Shown: piece by piece, positions 14,665 to 22,749 of the stretch
How the letters are laid out: every line of letters begins with the position of its first letter
Position numbering within the stretch: position 1 is the stretch's first letter
NCBI GenBank assembly: GCA_036265535.1
Contig: DATAOV010000073.1
Span: 1 to 26,543, forward strand
Direction: 5' to 3'
Origin: AC-32 sp036265535
Lineage (GTDB): Bacteria > Actinomycetota > Thermoleophilia > Gaiellales > Gaiellaceae
DNA length: 26,543 bases
Translations under genes and position numbers: made by a program
The notes under the pieces: model-generated
The model's input: only the letters and a program-made list of their open reading frames with translations
Told to the model about the DNA's origin: nothing
Databases searched by the model: none

Positions 14665-17547
14665 CTAGGCGGAGATCGGAGTCTCCTCCGCAAGCACGGC
14701 GGGAAGCTCGTTCCGCGAGTCCAGCTGCAGCTTGCGGAAGACGCTCGTGAGGTGACCTTCGACCGTGCGCGAGGTGACGAAGAGGCTCTGGGCGATCTCC
14801 CGGTTGGTGAGGCCTTGGCTGGCGAGTTCGGCGACCCTGCGCTCGCTGGCCGTCAGCGAGTCCAGGCCCGTGAGAACGACCCGGCGCGGGCGGGCGCCCG
14901 TGGCACGGAGCTCGGTCTCGGTCTGTTCGGCGAGGGGTCTCGCGCCGGTGCGGTAGGCGGCGTCGAGCGCCTCTCGGAGAAACCCTCGCGCTTCCGTGCG
15001 CCGATTGCGCCTCCGCAGGAGGGCACCGAGGTCCGCGAGCGCGCGGGCTCGGTCCGACATCGCATCGCCGCGCTCGAGGGCGTCGATCGCCTGACGGAGC
15101 AGAGCCGCTCCGCGCTCCCCTCCGGCCACGACGCCGGCGGCGCGCATCGCCACCCCCAGCGCCCGCGGCGCGCCGAAGGCCCGGGCGAGCTCGAGCTCGT
15201 CGTCTGCAAGCCGTTGTGCCTCCGCGCGCTCGCCGAGCGCGAGATGGGCGAGCGCGGCCTCCGATCGCCACGGGAGGTACCCCGGGCAGGTAACGAGCGC
15301 CTGCGTCAGGTGTGCGCCGACAGCCAGCAAGTCCTCGAGCCCTTCAGCGACCCGTCCTTGCTCGACCCGCAGCCGGCCGCGAGCCAAGCGAAGAACCTCG
15401 GCCGTGAGCGATCCGCTCTCCGTCTCGAACTCGAGCGGTGCGAGCACCGTCTCGGCCGCGTCGAGCTCGCCGCGATCGACGAGTGTCTTGACGAGGACAC
15501 CGCCGTTCAGAACGCGGTACATAGGTGGGGCGGGGAGCTCGGTCGCAGCAAGGGCCGTGCGGGTGTCTCCTTCGGCGGCGCAGAGATCGCCGCGCCGAAG
15601 GGCGAGCCAGCCACGAGTACCCAGGCCGACGGCAAGCCGGCCGCTGTCACCGGTCACTCGGGCCTGAGCGATCGAGGCATCGAGGAGCGGACGCACCTGC
15701 GCATACCGCTCGGCCCACAGCAGCGACAGCGTCGTTCGTGCGAACAACGCGGAGGGCGAGGACCAGCGAGGGTCGTCCGGGTCTCGGATCGTGCGCTCGG
15801 CTGCGCGGAGCGCCTGGGTCGCGAGCTCCGCTCCGACCTCGGCCGGTTCGTTCGTGAGAACGGACGTGAATGCCGCGACGGCCAGGAGCTCAGGCGGCGC
15901 CGCGGGATCTCGCGCCGCCCGTTCGCGCAGCGCCTGCCCGCGGACGGCCATGGAGGATGCGGCTTCGGGGTCGTTCATCCCGGCGACGACCGCGGCGGCT
16001 TCGAGCTGAAGCGCGAGCTCGGAGTCTCGAGAATCGAGTGCTGACGACGCGCGATCGAGAACGTCGACGGCCTCTGTGAAGCGCTGAGAGCGGTTGAGCG
16101 CGCTTGCCAGGACCCTGGCCGCCCGGGCGGCGGCCGCGGCCGTCGGCGCTGCGTCCACAGCCCCCTGGAGGTGCTCCGGCCAATCCGCGAGCCCGGCGCT
16201 CGCCTCGGCCACTCCGAGCTCGAGCAACAACTCCGACTGGTCCTCCGGCGGCGCCGGCTCGGCGAGCGCTCTGCGGAGGAAGACCGCTGCCGACTCGGGA
16301 GCTCCGTGCCGCGCCGCCGAGCGCGCCGCCTCGACGAGCTGATCGACGACCCAGTCATCGGCCGCGGGCTCGCTGGCCAGCAGGTGCTTGGCGACCCATT
16401 CCTGCGTGCCCGGTTGCTCCGCCAGCAGTTGGGCGGCGCGCCGATGGCCCTGAGCGCGCTCTGCGCTGGAAAGCTCGGAATAGATGCCAGTGCCAACGAT
16501 CGGGTGAATGAAGGTCAGCGGCCGGCCGCTCTCGAGGATCCCCGCCGCCACCAGCAGCTCGGCTGCGTCGGCCGCCTCGGCCTCGTCGAGCTCCGCGAGC
16601 CGGGCCGCCCGGAGAAGGTCGCTCTGCTCGAGGATCGCCAGCGCCCGAGCCAACCGCCCGGCAGGCTCCGGCAGGCGGCGGAGCCGAAGGCCGATGGAGG
16701 GACCCATCGTTTGCGCGGCGATTCCCTCGAGGTCGCGCGCGGCCTCCGCGGTCGAAGCGACCCCTCCCTCGGTCAGTGCGTCCAGGAACTGGCGCAGCAG
16801 GAATGGAGTCCCACCCGTTGCGCGCAGACAGCCATCGACGAAGTCCGGATCCGGAAGGCCGCCGAGCCTCGACTCCAGGAGCTCGGCGACGGCCGCGCCG
16901 GTCAGGGGAGGCAGTCGAATCACCTCGGAAGAGGGGTCGGTCGTCACGGTCGCAATCAGCTCGGCGTCGATTCCTGGCTCGCGAGGTCGAGTGGCAACGA
17001 CAAGCGCGACGTCCAGCTCCTCGAGCCGCGTGACGAGGAAGGCCAGGTAACGGAGGGACGGTGCGTCTGCCCAGTGCGCGTCGTCGACGACCACGCAGAG
17101 CGGATCCACCGCGGCCAGATTCGCGCACAACCAGTAGAGGCCGTGGAGGATGGCGAACGAGGGATCGACGCCTGACGAGTGGCGGCCGTCGACGGGCGTT
17201 GCGCCCGGGAGCCCGAGCAGGCAAGCCGCCTCGCCCGCAGCGGCTTGGAGTAGATCCGCGCGCGCGCTCTCCGAAGACGCGGCGAGTGCGGGCTCGAACA
17301 GCTGACGCACCACTCCGAAGGCGAAATCGCGCTCCAGCTCCGTTCCCCGCGAACGAAGCACGCGCATGCCGCTCTCGGCAGCCGCCGCCCGCGCGGCCCC
17401 GAGCAGCGCTGTCTTGCCGATCCCGGCCGGCCCTTCGATTACCAGGAACCTGCCGCGCCCTTCGCGGGCCTCGGCAAGCGCCGATTCGATCTGCGCCAGT
17501 TCCTCGCTCCGCTCGAGCAGCGGTTCCGTGGCCGCGGCCCCGCTCAT
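14665..17547 (-). CDS. LAL-type LuxR transcriptional regulator (AAA ATPase plus TPR-like plus HTH)
   Basis: A 960-residue large ATP-binding LuxR regulator. An AAA/NACHT-like ATPase sits at the N-terminus, with Walker A GPAGIGKT (39-46) and Walker B LCVVVDDAHWAD. A long alpha-helical, Ala/Leu/Glu-rich middle resembles TPR solenoids and probably senses a ligand or partner. The C-terminal LuxR HTH begins near residue 898 (LTASERRVAELASQGLTNRE) and is followed by FVTSRTVEGHLTSVFRKLQL. This is the MalT architecture. The ATG at 17547 starts just before the ATPase domain; an upstream in-frame ATG at 17664 would add a Pro/Arg-rich leader and is less likely. It precedes the DMT and PLP genes and may control them. 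Confidence 0.9.
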   Translation of the reverse strand: MSGAAATEPLLERSEELAQIESALAEAREGRGRFLVIEGPAGIGKTALLGAARAAAAESGMRVLRSRGTELERDFAFGVVRQLFEPALAASSESARADLLQAAAGEAACLLGLPGATPVDGRHSSGVDPSFAILHGLYWLCANLAAVDPLCVVVDDAHWADAPSLRYLAFLVTRLEELDVALVVATRPREPGIDAELIATVTTDPSSEVIRLPPLTGAAVAELLESRLGGLPDPDFVDGCLRATGGTPFLLRQFLDALTEGGVASTAEAARDLEGIAAQTMGPSIGLRLRRLPEPAGRLARALAILEQSDLLRAARLAELDEAEAADAAELLVAAGILESGRPLTFIHPIVGTGIYSELSSAERAQGHRRAAQLLAEQPGTQEWVAKHLLASEPAADDWVVDQLVEAARSAARHGAPESAAVFLRRALAEPAPPEDQSELLLELGVAEASAGLADWPEHLQGAVDAAPTAAAAARAARVLASALNRSQRFTEAVDVLDRASSALDSRDSELALQLEAAAVVAGMNDPEAASSMAVRGQALRERAARDPAAPPELLAVAAFTSVLTNEPAEVGAELATQALRAAERTIRDPDDPRWSSPSALFARTTLSLLWAERYAQVRPLLDASIAQARVTGDSGRLAVGLGTRGWLALRRGDLCAAEGDTRTALAATELPAPPMYRVLNGGVLVKTLVDRGELDAAETVLAPLEFETESGSLTAEVLRLARGRLRVEQGRVAEGLEDLLAVGAHLTQALVTCPGYLPWRSEAALAHLALGERAEAQRLADDELELARAFGAPRALGVAMRAAGVVAGGERGAALLRQAIDALERGDAMSDRARALADLGALLRRRNRRTEARGFLREALDAAYRTGARPLAEQTETELRATGARPRRVVLTGLDSLTASERRVAELASQGLTNREIAQSLFVTSRTVEGHLTSVFRKLQLDSRNELPAVLAEETPISA

Positions 17548-17682
17548 AAGCAACGAGCCTACTCCCCAGCCACGGAAAAGTCCGGGGGGTCTCCACGGTG
17601 CGAATCGCGGTCCGCGCCCTCCAGGATCAAGGCGATCCGATTCCGAGCTCGCTCGCGGGCTCATTGACCACAGGAGGCCGAC

Positions 17683-18060
17683 ATGAGAAGGATCGCTCGC
17701 AGGCGCTATTGGCTACTCGCGGCGGTTGCTGCCGCAGCGCTAGCCGTCACGAGCATTGGCTCGACCGCCACGACGGCCAAGACGGTGAAAGGCGCCGTTG
17801 GGCCCGGCTTTACGATCGGGCTGAGCCTGAACGGCAAGAAAGTCACGAAGCTGAAGGCGGGAACGCCGTACCGCTTCGCGATCAGCGACCGCTCGAGCTC
17901 GCACGACTTCCATCTGACCGGGCCGGGCATCAACCGCGTCCTCACCAGCGTGGGATTCGCCGGAGCGAAGAGCTACGCCCTGACCCTGAAGAAGGGGAGC
18001 TACCGCTTCTTCTGCGACCCACACGCGTCGTTCATGCACGGCGCCTTCAAGGTCTCATGA
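17683..18060 (+). CDS. Secreted cupredoxin-like copper protein
   Basis: 125 residues. An N-terminal signal (MRRIARRRYW, then a long Ala/Val-rich core to about residue 30) is followed by a small beta-sandwich. Likely type-1 copper ligands are present: a histidine from SSSHDFHL (His74 or His77), and Cys111, His114 and Met118 in FFCDPHASFMHG, a C-x2-H-x3-M pattern typical of plastocyanin/azurin-like proteins. It would act outside the membrane in electron transfer or copper handling. The ATG at 17683 has AGGAGG five bases upstream (17672-17677). It is followed by a strong hairpin, then an ECF sigma gene on the same strand. A similar Cys-His-Met set occurs in cytochrome oxidase-related cupredoxins. 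Confidence 0.87.
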   Translation: MRRIARRRYWLLAAVAAAALAVTSIGSTATTAKTVKGAVGPGFTIGLSLNGKKVTKLKAGTPYRFAISDRSSSHDFHLTGPGINRVLTSVGFAGAKSYALTLKKGSYRFFCDPHASFMHGAFKVS

Positions 18061-18065
18061 GCGTG

Positions 18066-18111
18066 GGCTGCCGAGGGGCCGAGGCGCTCAGCTTCGCCCC
18101 TCCGGGCAGCC
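18066..18111 (+). terminator. Strong GC hairpin after the cupredoxin gene
   Basis: The left arm GGCTGCC plus GAGGGGC (18066-18079) pairs with GCCCCTC (18096-18102) plus GGCAGCC (18105-18111), with a two-base bulge and a 16-base loop. It begins five bases after the cupredoxin stop. There is no T-run, as is common in high-GC Actinomycetota. It probably separates cupredoxin and sigma-factor transcription. Confidence 0.6.
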
Positions 18112-18182
18112 AGCCGTCGGCGGCCGCCCGTACGCGACCCTATGCTCGCCCGGACGCACCGGCCGTCGCAGGCCGTCATCTC

Positions 18183-18680
18183 ATGGAGCGCCCGCTCGAC
18201 CCCACTCGGCTCGGAGATCACCTCGACCGGCTCTATCGAGCCGCCTGGGCGCTTTCCGGCTCCCGCGAAGACGCCGAGGACCTCGTCCAGGAGACCTACG
18301 CGCGCGTGCTTTCCCGGCCGCGCTTCCTGCGCAACGACGACGATCTCGGTTACCTCCTGCGGACGCTGCGCAACACCTTCCTGAACCAGCTGCGGACCGA
18401 GCGCAGCCGGCTGCGCCCCGGGCCGCTGCCCGACGAGCTCGATCGCATCGCCGACCCGCACGCGCGCCAGCCGCAGGCCGCGCTCGAGGCAGGTGAGCTC
18501 TACGCAGCGGTCGCCGCGCTCCCCGGCGACTTCCGCGACGTCCTCGTCGCCGTCGACATCACCGGCCTCTCCTACAAGGAGGCAGCACGTGCTTTGCGCA
18601 TCCGCGAGGGCACGGTAATGAGCCGCCTCTACCGCGCCCGCCGGCAGGTCGTGCGCCGGCTCGAGGGCGGCTCAGACTGA
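18183..18680 (+). CDS. ECF sigma factor, two-domain
   Basis: A 165-residue sigma-70 family factor. Region 2 is LDRLYRAAWALSGSREDAED, then LVQETYARVL and the core-binding/-10 segment YLLRTLRNTFLNQLRTERSR. Region 4 is ALPGDFRDVLVAVDITGLSY, with an HTH at KEAARALRIREGTVMSRLYR. There is no extra C-terminal domain. The ATG at 18183 is the first start consistent with the family; it has no clear ribosome site. It is convergent with an RskA-like anti-sigma gene whose stop codon directly abuts its own TGA, an unusual tail-to-tail order. Two ECF-type promoters just beyond the anti-sigma gene are its best candidate targets. Confidence 0.87.
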   Translation: MERPLDPTRLGDHLDRLYRAAWALSGSREDAEDLVQETYARVLSRPRFLRNDDDLGYLLRTLRNTFLNQLRTERSRLRPGPLPDELDRIADPHARQPQAALEAGELYAAVAALPGDFRDVLVAVDITGLSYKEAARALRIREGTVMSRLYRARRQVVRRLEGGSD

Positions 18681-19364
18681 CTAGCGCGGAACTCTGCCGA
18701 CGAGCACCTTCTGGCCCGACGACGCCTGGTCGCCGTCAGCCAGCTCGCGCGTCACGGTCACCGTCGTGAAGTTCTTCGGCGAGACGCCTGCCCAGAGGGT
18801 GACCTTCCGGCCCTCGTTGAACGTTCCGACAGGGACGAGCACGCCTGCGCGATTGCGCAACCACGCCTCGTAGAAGCGCCCGCCGTCCAGGCGAGGAAGC
18901 CCGGTGGCGTCGAGCTCGATCCGCCAGCCCGAGGACGTCTTCGTGAGCGTCGCCTCGCCCCCGGCGCCCGGCGCCAGGTCGGTGGCGGCGAGGGCGGAGT
19001 GGAAGCTCTCGCCGGAGGTGCCCGAACCGAACACACCCAGCCCTACGCCGACAGCCACGGCCACAGCGGCCGCTGTGGCACCGACAAGAACGAGGCGGTT
19101 CGCCCTTGGCAGACGGCGCGCACGCCGTGGCGCGCCGACCCGCGCTCGCAGCGCCGCGGGCGCCTCGACCTCCGCCGCAGCGCTCCTCGCCAGCGCAACC
19201 GCACGCTGCTGCTCTGCAAACCGGTCGGCGAGCTCCGGAGACGCAGCGACTCGCGCCTCGAGCGCGGCGCGACGCTCCGGCGCGAGCGACCCGTCCGCGA
19301 GCGCCGCCAGCTCGGCGACCTCCTGACTGCCGTTCTCGTCTCGTGGACGACGTCTCAGCGGCAT
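18681..19364 (-). CDS. RskA-like anti-sigma factor, one TM helix
   Basis: 227 residues. A cytoplasmic N-terminal region (about 1-85), with ELAALADGSLAPERRAALEA and DRFAEQQRAVALARS, resembles the sigma-binding helices of zinc-free anti-sigma domains. One transmembrane helix follows at 91-113. The extracytoplasmic C-terminal domain has GGRFYEAWLRN and LVPVGTFN, typical of the anti-sigma-K factor domain. It should hold the convergent ECF sigma factor at the membrane and release it on an outside signal. The start is taken at ATG 19364; longer in-frame versions run through the promoter. There is no ribosome site, but an ECF-type promoter sits about 40-60 bases upstream. The stop abuts the sigma stop. 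Confidence 0.82.
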   Translation of the reverse strand: MPLRRRPRDENGSQEVAELAALADGSLAPERRAALEARVAASPELADRFAEQQRAVALARSAAAEVEAPAALRARVGAPRRARRLPRANRLVLVGATAAAVAVAVGVGLGVFGSGTSGESFHSALAATDLAPGAGGEATLTKTSSGWRIELDATGLPRLDGGRFYEAWLRNRAGVLVPVGTFNEGRKVTLWAGVSPKNFTTVTVTRELADGDQASSGQKVLVGRVPR

Positions 19365-19402
19365 GACAACACGATAGGTGACTGCGGTCTCACACCCTGG
19401 AA

Positions 19403-19427
19403 GACCCTGCCCGCTCGGGCTTATTCC
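19403..19427 (-). promoter_or_regulatory. ECF-type promoter for the anti-sigma gene
   Basis: Read on the minus strand: GGGAATAA, with the GGAAT core at 19427-19423, then 17 bases, then GTCTTC, with GTC at 19405-19403. This fits the ECF consensus (GGAAC-like -35, GTC-type -10). The start codon at 19364 lies about 40 bases downstream. It matches the divergent plus-strand promoter at 19471 in core sequence and spacing. Confidence 0.6.
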
Positions 19428-19470
19428 CGCGAGCGACCGTGATTGGCTCAAGCGCTTCGACGGCGCCCCG

Positions 19471-19495
19471 GGAATAGATGCCGGATCGGAGTGTC
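19471..19495 (+). promoter_or_regulatory. ECF-type promoter for the RTX gene
   Basis: GGGAATAG, with the GGAAT core at 19471-19475, is followed by 17 bases and GTCTCT, with GTC at 19493-19495. The RTX gene ATG is 38 bases beyond. It has the same -35 core, spacing and -10 as the minus-strand promoter 44 bases away, which supports control of both genes by one ECF sigma factor. Confidence 0.6.
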
Positions 19496-19533
19496 TCTAG
19501 CAGCTGAGGGGTCATCCACTCCGAAAGGAAGCC

Positions 19534-20613
19534 ATGAAGAACCTCAATCGACCCAACGGTTCGCGAGCCGCACGACTGGCCGCAGCGGCAATCGTCGTGG
19601 CGGCCGCCATCGCGGCTACCGCGGGGTTGGCAGGGCGTGGGTACGCCGCGCCCCCGGGCAAGGCCTACAAGGCCGCCTATCCGCACCAGGAGCCAAGGTT
19701 CAAGGAGCCGAAGCTCAGGCACGGCCTGCTGACGATCAAGGGCACCAGGGCGGGCGACACGATCGCGCTTCGCCTCAAGGCCGGCGACCCCGGCACCCTC
19801 CAGGTCGACGTCGGCGACGACGGCTCGGCCGACTTCAGCTTCGCTCGCGCGCGCGTCGCGCAGATCCTCGTGAGGGCGCGGGCGGGCAACGACCTCGTCC
19901 GGATCGACGACGTGAACGGCGTCTTCACCGACACCATCCCGACCACGATCTCGGGCGGATCCGGCAACGACAGGCTCTCCGGCGGTCGCGGGAACGAGAC
20001 GTTCCTCGGTGGCTCGGGGAACGACTCGATCGACGGCAACGCCGGCAACGACCTGGCGCTGATGGGCTCAGGGAACGACACCTTCGTCTGGGATCCAGGC
20101 GACGGCAGCGACACGATCGAGGGCCAGTCCGGCCTCGACACGATGCGCTTCAACGGTGCCGGTGCCGCCGAGAAGGTCGACCTGTCGGCCAACGGCAATC
20201 GGCTCCGGTTCTTCCGCGACGTCGCCACCATCACGATGGACACCCACGGCGTCGAGCGGGTCGACTTCAACGCCCTCGGCGGCGCGGACGTCGTCACCGT
20301 CAACGACCTGAGCGGAACCGACGTCAGCGACGTGAACATCGACCTCGCAGGCGCGCTCGGTGGCGCTTCGGGCGACGGCGCAGCTGACCAGGTGATCGTC
20401 AACGGCACCGACGGCGTCGACGCGATCGAGGTCAGCGGCGACGCATCGGAAGTGAAGGCCAGCGGGCTCGCCGCGACTGTCGCGATCTTCCACTCGGAAG
20501 CCGCCAACGATCGGCTCGAGGTCGACACCAAGGCGGGCAACGACACCGTGAACTCCGCCGGCCTGGCGGCCGGTGCGATTCAGCTCTTCGTGGACGGCGT
20601 GCTCGTCCCGTAG
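19534..20613 (+). CDS. Secreted RTX-type calcium-binding repeat protein
   Basis: 359 residues. A long N-terminal signal or anchor segment (about 10-39: RAARLAAAAI, then VVAAAIAATA, ending GYAAP) is followed by a beta-rich domain. Glycine/aspartate nonapeptide repeats lie at residues 141-184 (GGSGNDRLS, GGRGNETFL, GGSGNDSID, GNAGNDLAL), the calcium-binding beta-roll of hemolysin-type proteins. More degenerate GxxGxD segments continue towards the C-terminus. No enzymatic domain is visible, so a surface or matrix role is likely. The ATG at 19534 has AAAGGA (19524-19529) upstream. A probable ECF promoter precedes it and a strong hairpin follows it. Confidence 0.85.
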   Translation: MKNLNRPNGSRAARLAAAAIVVAAAIAATAGLAGRGYAAPPGKAYKAAYPHQEPRFKEPKLRHGLLTIKGTRAGDTIALRLKAGDPGTLQVDVGDDGSADFSFARARVAQILVRARAGNDLVRIDDVNGVFTDTIPTTISGGSGNDRLSGGRGNETFLGGSGNDSIDGNAGNDLALMGSGNDTFVWDPGDGSDTIEGQSGLDTMRFNGAGAAEKVDLSANGNRLRFFRDVATITMDTHGVERVDFNALGGADVVTVNDLSGTDVSDVNIDLAGALGGASGDGAADQVIVNGTDGVDAIEVSGDASEVKASGLAATVAIFHSEAANDRLEVDTKAGNDTVNSAGLAAGAIQLFVDGVLVP

Positions 20614-20635
20614 AGGAACCTCACCGTAATGATGC

Positions 20636-20660
20636 GCGGGGCCCCGTCCTGGGGCCCCGC
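20636..20660 (+). terminator. Hairpin terminator after the RTX gene
   Basis: The perfect 10-bp arms GCGGGGCCCC (20636-20645) and GGGGCCCCGC (20651-20660) flank a five-base loop, 22 bases after the stop codon. No T-run follows, which is usual for high-GC terminators. Confidence 0.7.
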
Positions 20661-21043
20661 ACTTGCGCTACGACACCGGCTGACCTCGTCCGGAAGAGCG
20701 TTCCCTCCAACGCTCGAAAGAGCTCCAATCGCCACCCTGCCAGCCAACTGGACCGGAACCCTCGGCCGGGCGAATTCCAGCATGTCCGAAAGAAGAGAGG
20801 GCGAGTTCCGAGAAGTCACGACAGCTCCAACAACGCCGCAGAAATCTGTACAGAAACCGCCGGCTGAACGGGCTTGCCACCCGCGAAAGTGAAGGCATTT
20901 CGCTCGCTCAGTCTCAGTGGATCGGCGATCCTTCGCTCCCTTGTGGCATCAGTCAACGCGGGGCACTCCGATCTGCTTGACATCGCAGAGGCCATGCCAG
21001 GAAGATGAGCCGCCGTTTCGGTTCGATTCGATGGAGGTGCGCC
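20661..21043. other. 383-bp non-coding gap, RTX to sialidase-like gene
   Basis: No gene is supported here on either strand. Visible items are a 10-bp palindrome TCTGTACAGA (20845-20854) and a TTGACA at 20977-20982 with no acceptable -10 at 16-18 bases. The region should hold the promoter of the sialidase-like gene, but I cannot place it. The ribosome site of that gene, GGAGGTG, is at 21033-21039. Confidence 0.4.
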
Positions 21044-22606
21044 ATGAGGAAAGGCATCCCTCGAGCGGCGGTCGCGGTTTCGGCCCTGATGATTCTCATC
21101 CCGCTGGCCCCCGCCTCCGCGGGACCGTACATCACCACAGTCGTGCACCAGGCTTCGGGCACCCCCAGCCCCCCCGCCAATGGGGACAGCCCCTTCGCTT
21201 CGTGCGAAATCTCCGGGTTCTTGATCCCCGGGGAGGTCAACTACGTGAACACCGAGCTGGAGCCGTGGGTTGCCGTGAACCCCACGGACTCGTCCAACAT
21301 CGTCGGTGTCTACCAGCAGGACCGGTACACCTTCGGTGGGGCTCGCGGGCTGGGGGCTGCCGTCACACACGACGGCGGGGCGACCTGGAGCTCGACGTAT
21401 CCGCCCTTCACGACCTGCGCAGGCGGAACGGAAGCGAACGGAGGGGACTTCCAGCGAGCCTCGGACCCCTGGGTCACGTTCGCCCCCAACGGTGACGCAT
21501 ACTTCATCAGCCTTTCGCTCACTTTCGTCGGGCCCACCTCGACGACCGGAAGCGGAGTCTTGGTGAGCAAGTCCACCGACGGCGGGGACCATTGGAGCAA
21601 CCCGGTGACGCTCGTCCGAGACACAGGTGACGCGGATGTGGCCCCCTTCTTCTTCAACGACAAGGAGTCCATCACAGCCGATCCGTTCGACTCGAACTTC
21701 GTCTACGCGGTGTGGGACCGGCTCCGGAAACCGGGCGAGGCCGAGAGCATCAACGCCGAACACTCGTTTGCCTTTCGCGGCGACACGCTGTTCTCTCGCA
21801 CCACCGACGGCGGCCAAACGTGGGAGGCGCCGCGAACGATCTACACGCGGACCAGCCTTACAGGCACGATCGGGAATCAGATCGCCGTGCTCCCGAATGG
21901 GACCCTCGTCGATATCTTCGACTTCCTCCAGGGCTCCGGGAATAATTCCCCAGGATTCGACATCAAGGTGCAGCGCTCGACAAGCCATGGGGTGACCTGG
22001 TCGGAGCCGATCGAAGTGGCCCCGGAGCGGGCGGTGCGGGTGTTCGATCCTGAGACGGGTGTGTCGGTGCGGGCCGGTGGCGGCCTGCCGGACATCGCCA
22101 TCGACCTCAACCCGGCGAGCCCGGGCTTCGGCAACCTGTACGCCGTGTGGGGGGACAGTTTCGGCAGCGGCGAGAAGAGTGCGAAGCCACACAGCACGAT
22201 TGTCTTCACGCAGTCCACGGACGGCGGCCTCACCTGGTCGCCGCTGTCGCGGATCGACCAATCGCCCGGGAGCGTCCAGGCCTTCACGCCGTCGGTTCAC
22301 GTTGCGAGCGACGGCACGGTGGGAGTCACGTACTACGACTTCCGCAACAACACCCCTGACCCCGGGCTCCCGACGGACCAGTGGTTCATCCACTGTCATC
22401 CCGCCACTGATTGCACCGACCCGGCGAACTGGGCGGAGAACCATGCGGACGGACCGTTCGACATCGAGAACGCCGCGACGGCGGGAGGCTACTTCCTCGG
22501 CGACTACGAGGGCCTGGACTCGATCGGCAGGACGTTCACGTCGTTCTTCTCCGAGACGACGGCAACCGACAAAGACAACACCTACCTGGCGACGATCTCT
22601 CCATAA
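21044..22606 (+). CDS. Secreted sialidase-like Asp-box (BNR repeat) beta-propeller protein
   Basis: 520 residues with a classic signal peptide (MRKGIPRAAV to about ASA at 24-26). Asp boxes (S-x-D-x-G-x-T-W) occur near residues 108-115 (THDGGATW), 177-184 (STDGGDHW), 253-260 (TTDGGQTW), 312-319 (STSHGVTW, degenerate) and 391-398 (STDGGLTW), marking a six-bladed propeller. FRIP-type and catalytic triad residues of true sialidases are not evident, so it may be a glycan-binding or other exo-acting protein. The ATG at 21044 is chosen over 21005 because GGAGGTG precedes it and the signal peptide then starts cleanly. A 15-bp hairpin terminator follows. Confidence 0.82.
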   Translation: MRKGIPRAAVAVSALMILIPLAPASAGPYITTVVHQASGTPSPPANGDSPFASCEISGFLIPGEVNYVNTELEPWVAVNPTDSSNIVGVYQQDRYTFGGARGLGAAVTHDGGATWSSTYPPFTTCAGGTEANGGDFQRASDPWVTFAPNGDAYFISLSLTFVGPTSTTGSGVLVSKSTDGGDHWSNPVTLVRDTGDADVAPFFFNDKESITADPFDSNFVYAVWDRLRKPGEAESINAEHSFAFRGDTLFSRTTDGGQTWEAPRTIYTRTSLTGTIGNQIAVLPNGTLVDIFDFLQGSGNNSPGFDIKVQRSTSHGVTWSEPIEVAPERAVRVFDPETGVSVRAGGGLPDIAIDLNPASPGFGNLYAVWGDSFGSGEKSAKPHSTIVFTQSTDGGLTWSPLSRIDQSPGSVQAFTPSVHVASDGTVGVTYYDFRNNTPDPGLPTDQWFIHCHPATDCTDPANWAENHADGPFDIENAATAGGYFLGDYEGLDSIGRTFTSFFSETTATDKDNTYLATISP

Positions 22607-22615
22607 CCGACGGAG

Positions 22616-22648
22616 CGCGAGGGGCCGGTCTCGGACCGGCCCCTCGCG
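22616..22648 (+). terminator. Strong hairpin terminator after the sialidase-like gene
   Basis: Perfect 15-bp arms (22616-22630 and 22634-22648, core GAGGGGCCGGTC/GACCGGCCCCTC) enclose a three-base loop. They start ten bases after the stop codon, and a T-rich stretch lies some 20 bases further on. This is one of the clearest terminators in the window. Confidence 0.8.
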
Positions 22649-22682
22649 TGAGTCCTTACTGCTCGGTCTCTTTGTCTCCATT

Positions 22683-22749
22683 GCTGCCCAAAGGGCGTGG
22701 CCCTGGACCCTGCGGCATTTCCCTTGCAAACCGGCCGGTTAAGGGAGCG
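22683..22749 (+). repeat. Palindromic repeat, copy A
   Basis: It shares GCTGCCC...AAA, TGGACCCTG, then TTCCC(T)TGCAAAC, GGCCG and AGGGAGCG with a second copy at 23637-23707. The outer stem TCCCTT/AAGGGA (22720-22725, 22741-22746) encloses a perfect 12-bp palindrome AACCGGCCGGTT (22729-22740). Copy B keeps the outer stem with a compensatory pair change. It lies between the sialidase terminator and the reductase gene. Confidence 0.6.

Noticed and set aside
17571..17592. ECF-type promoter before the cupredoxin
   Set aside because: GGAAA and GTCT are present but only ten bases apart, too close for an ECF promoter.
20977..21006. Sigma-70 promoter before the sialidase-like gene
   Set aside because: TTGACA is perfect, but no acceptable -10 lies 16-19 bases downstream.
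20816..22729. 637-codon open frame opposite the sialidase-like gene
   Set aside because: It covers the gene and runs through two terminator or repeat regions. Its composition is shadow-like, and the plus-strand gene has a signal peptide, Asp boxes and a ribosome site.
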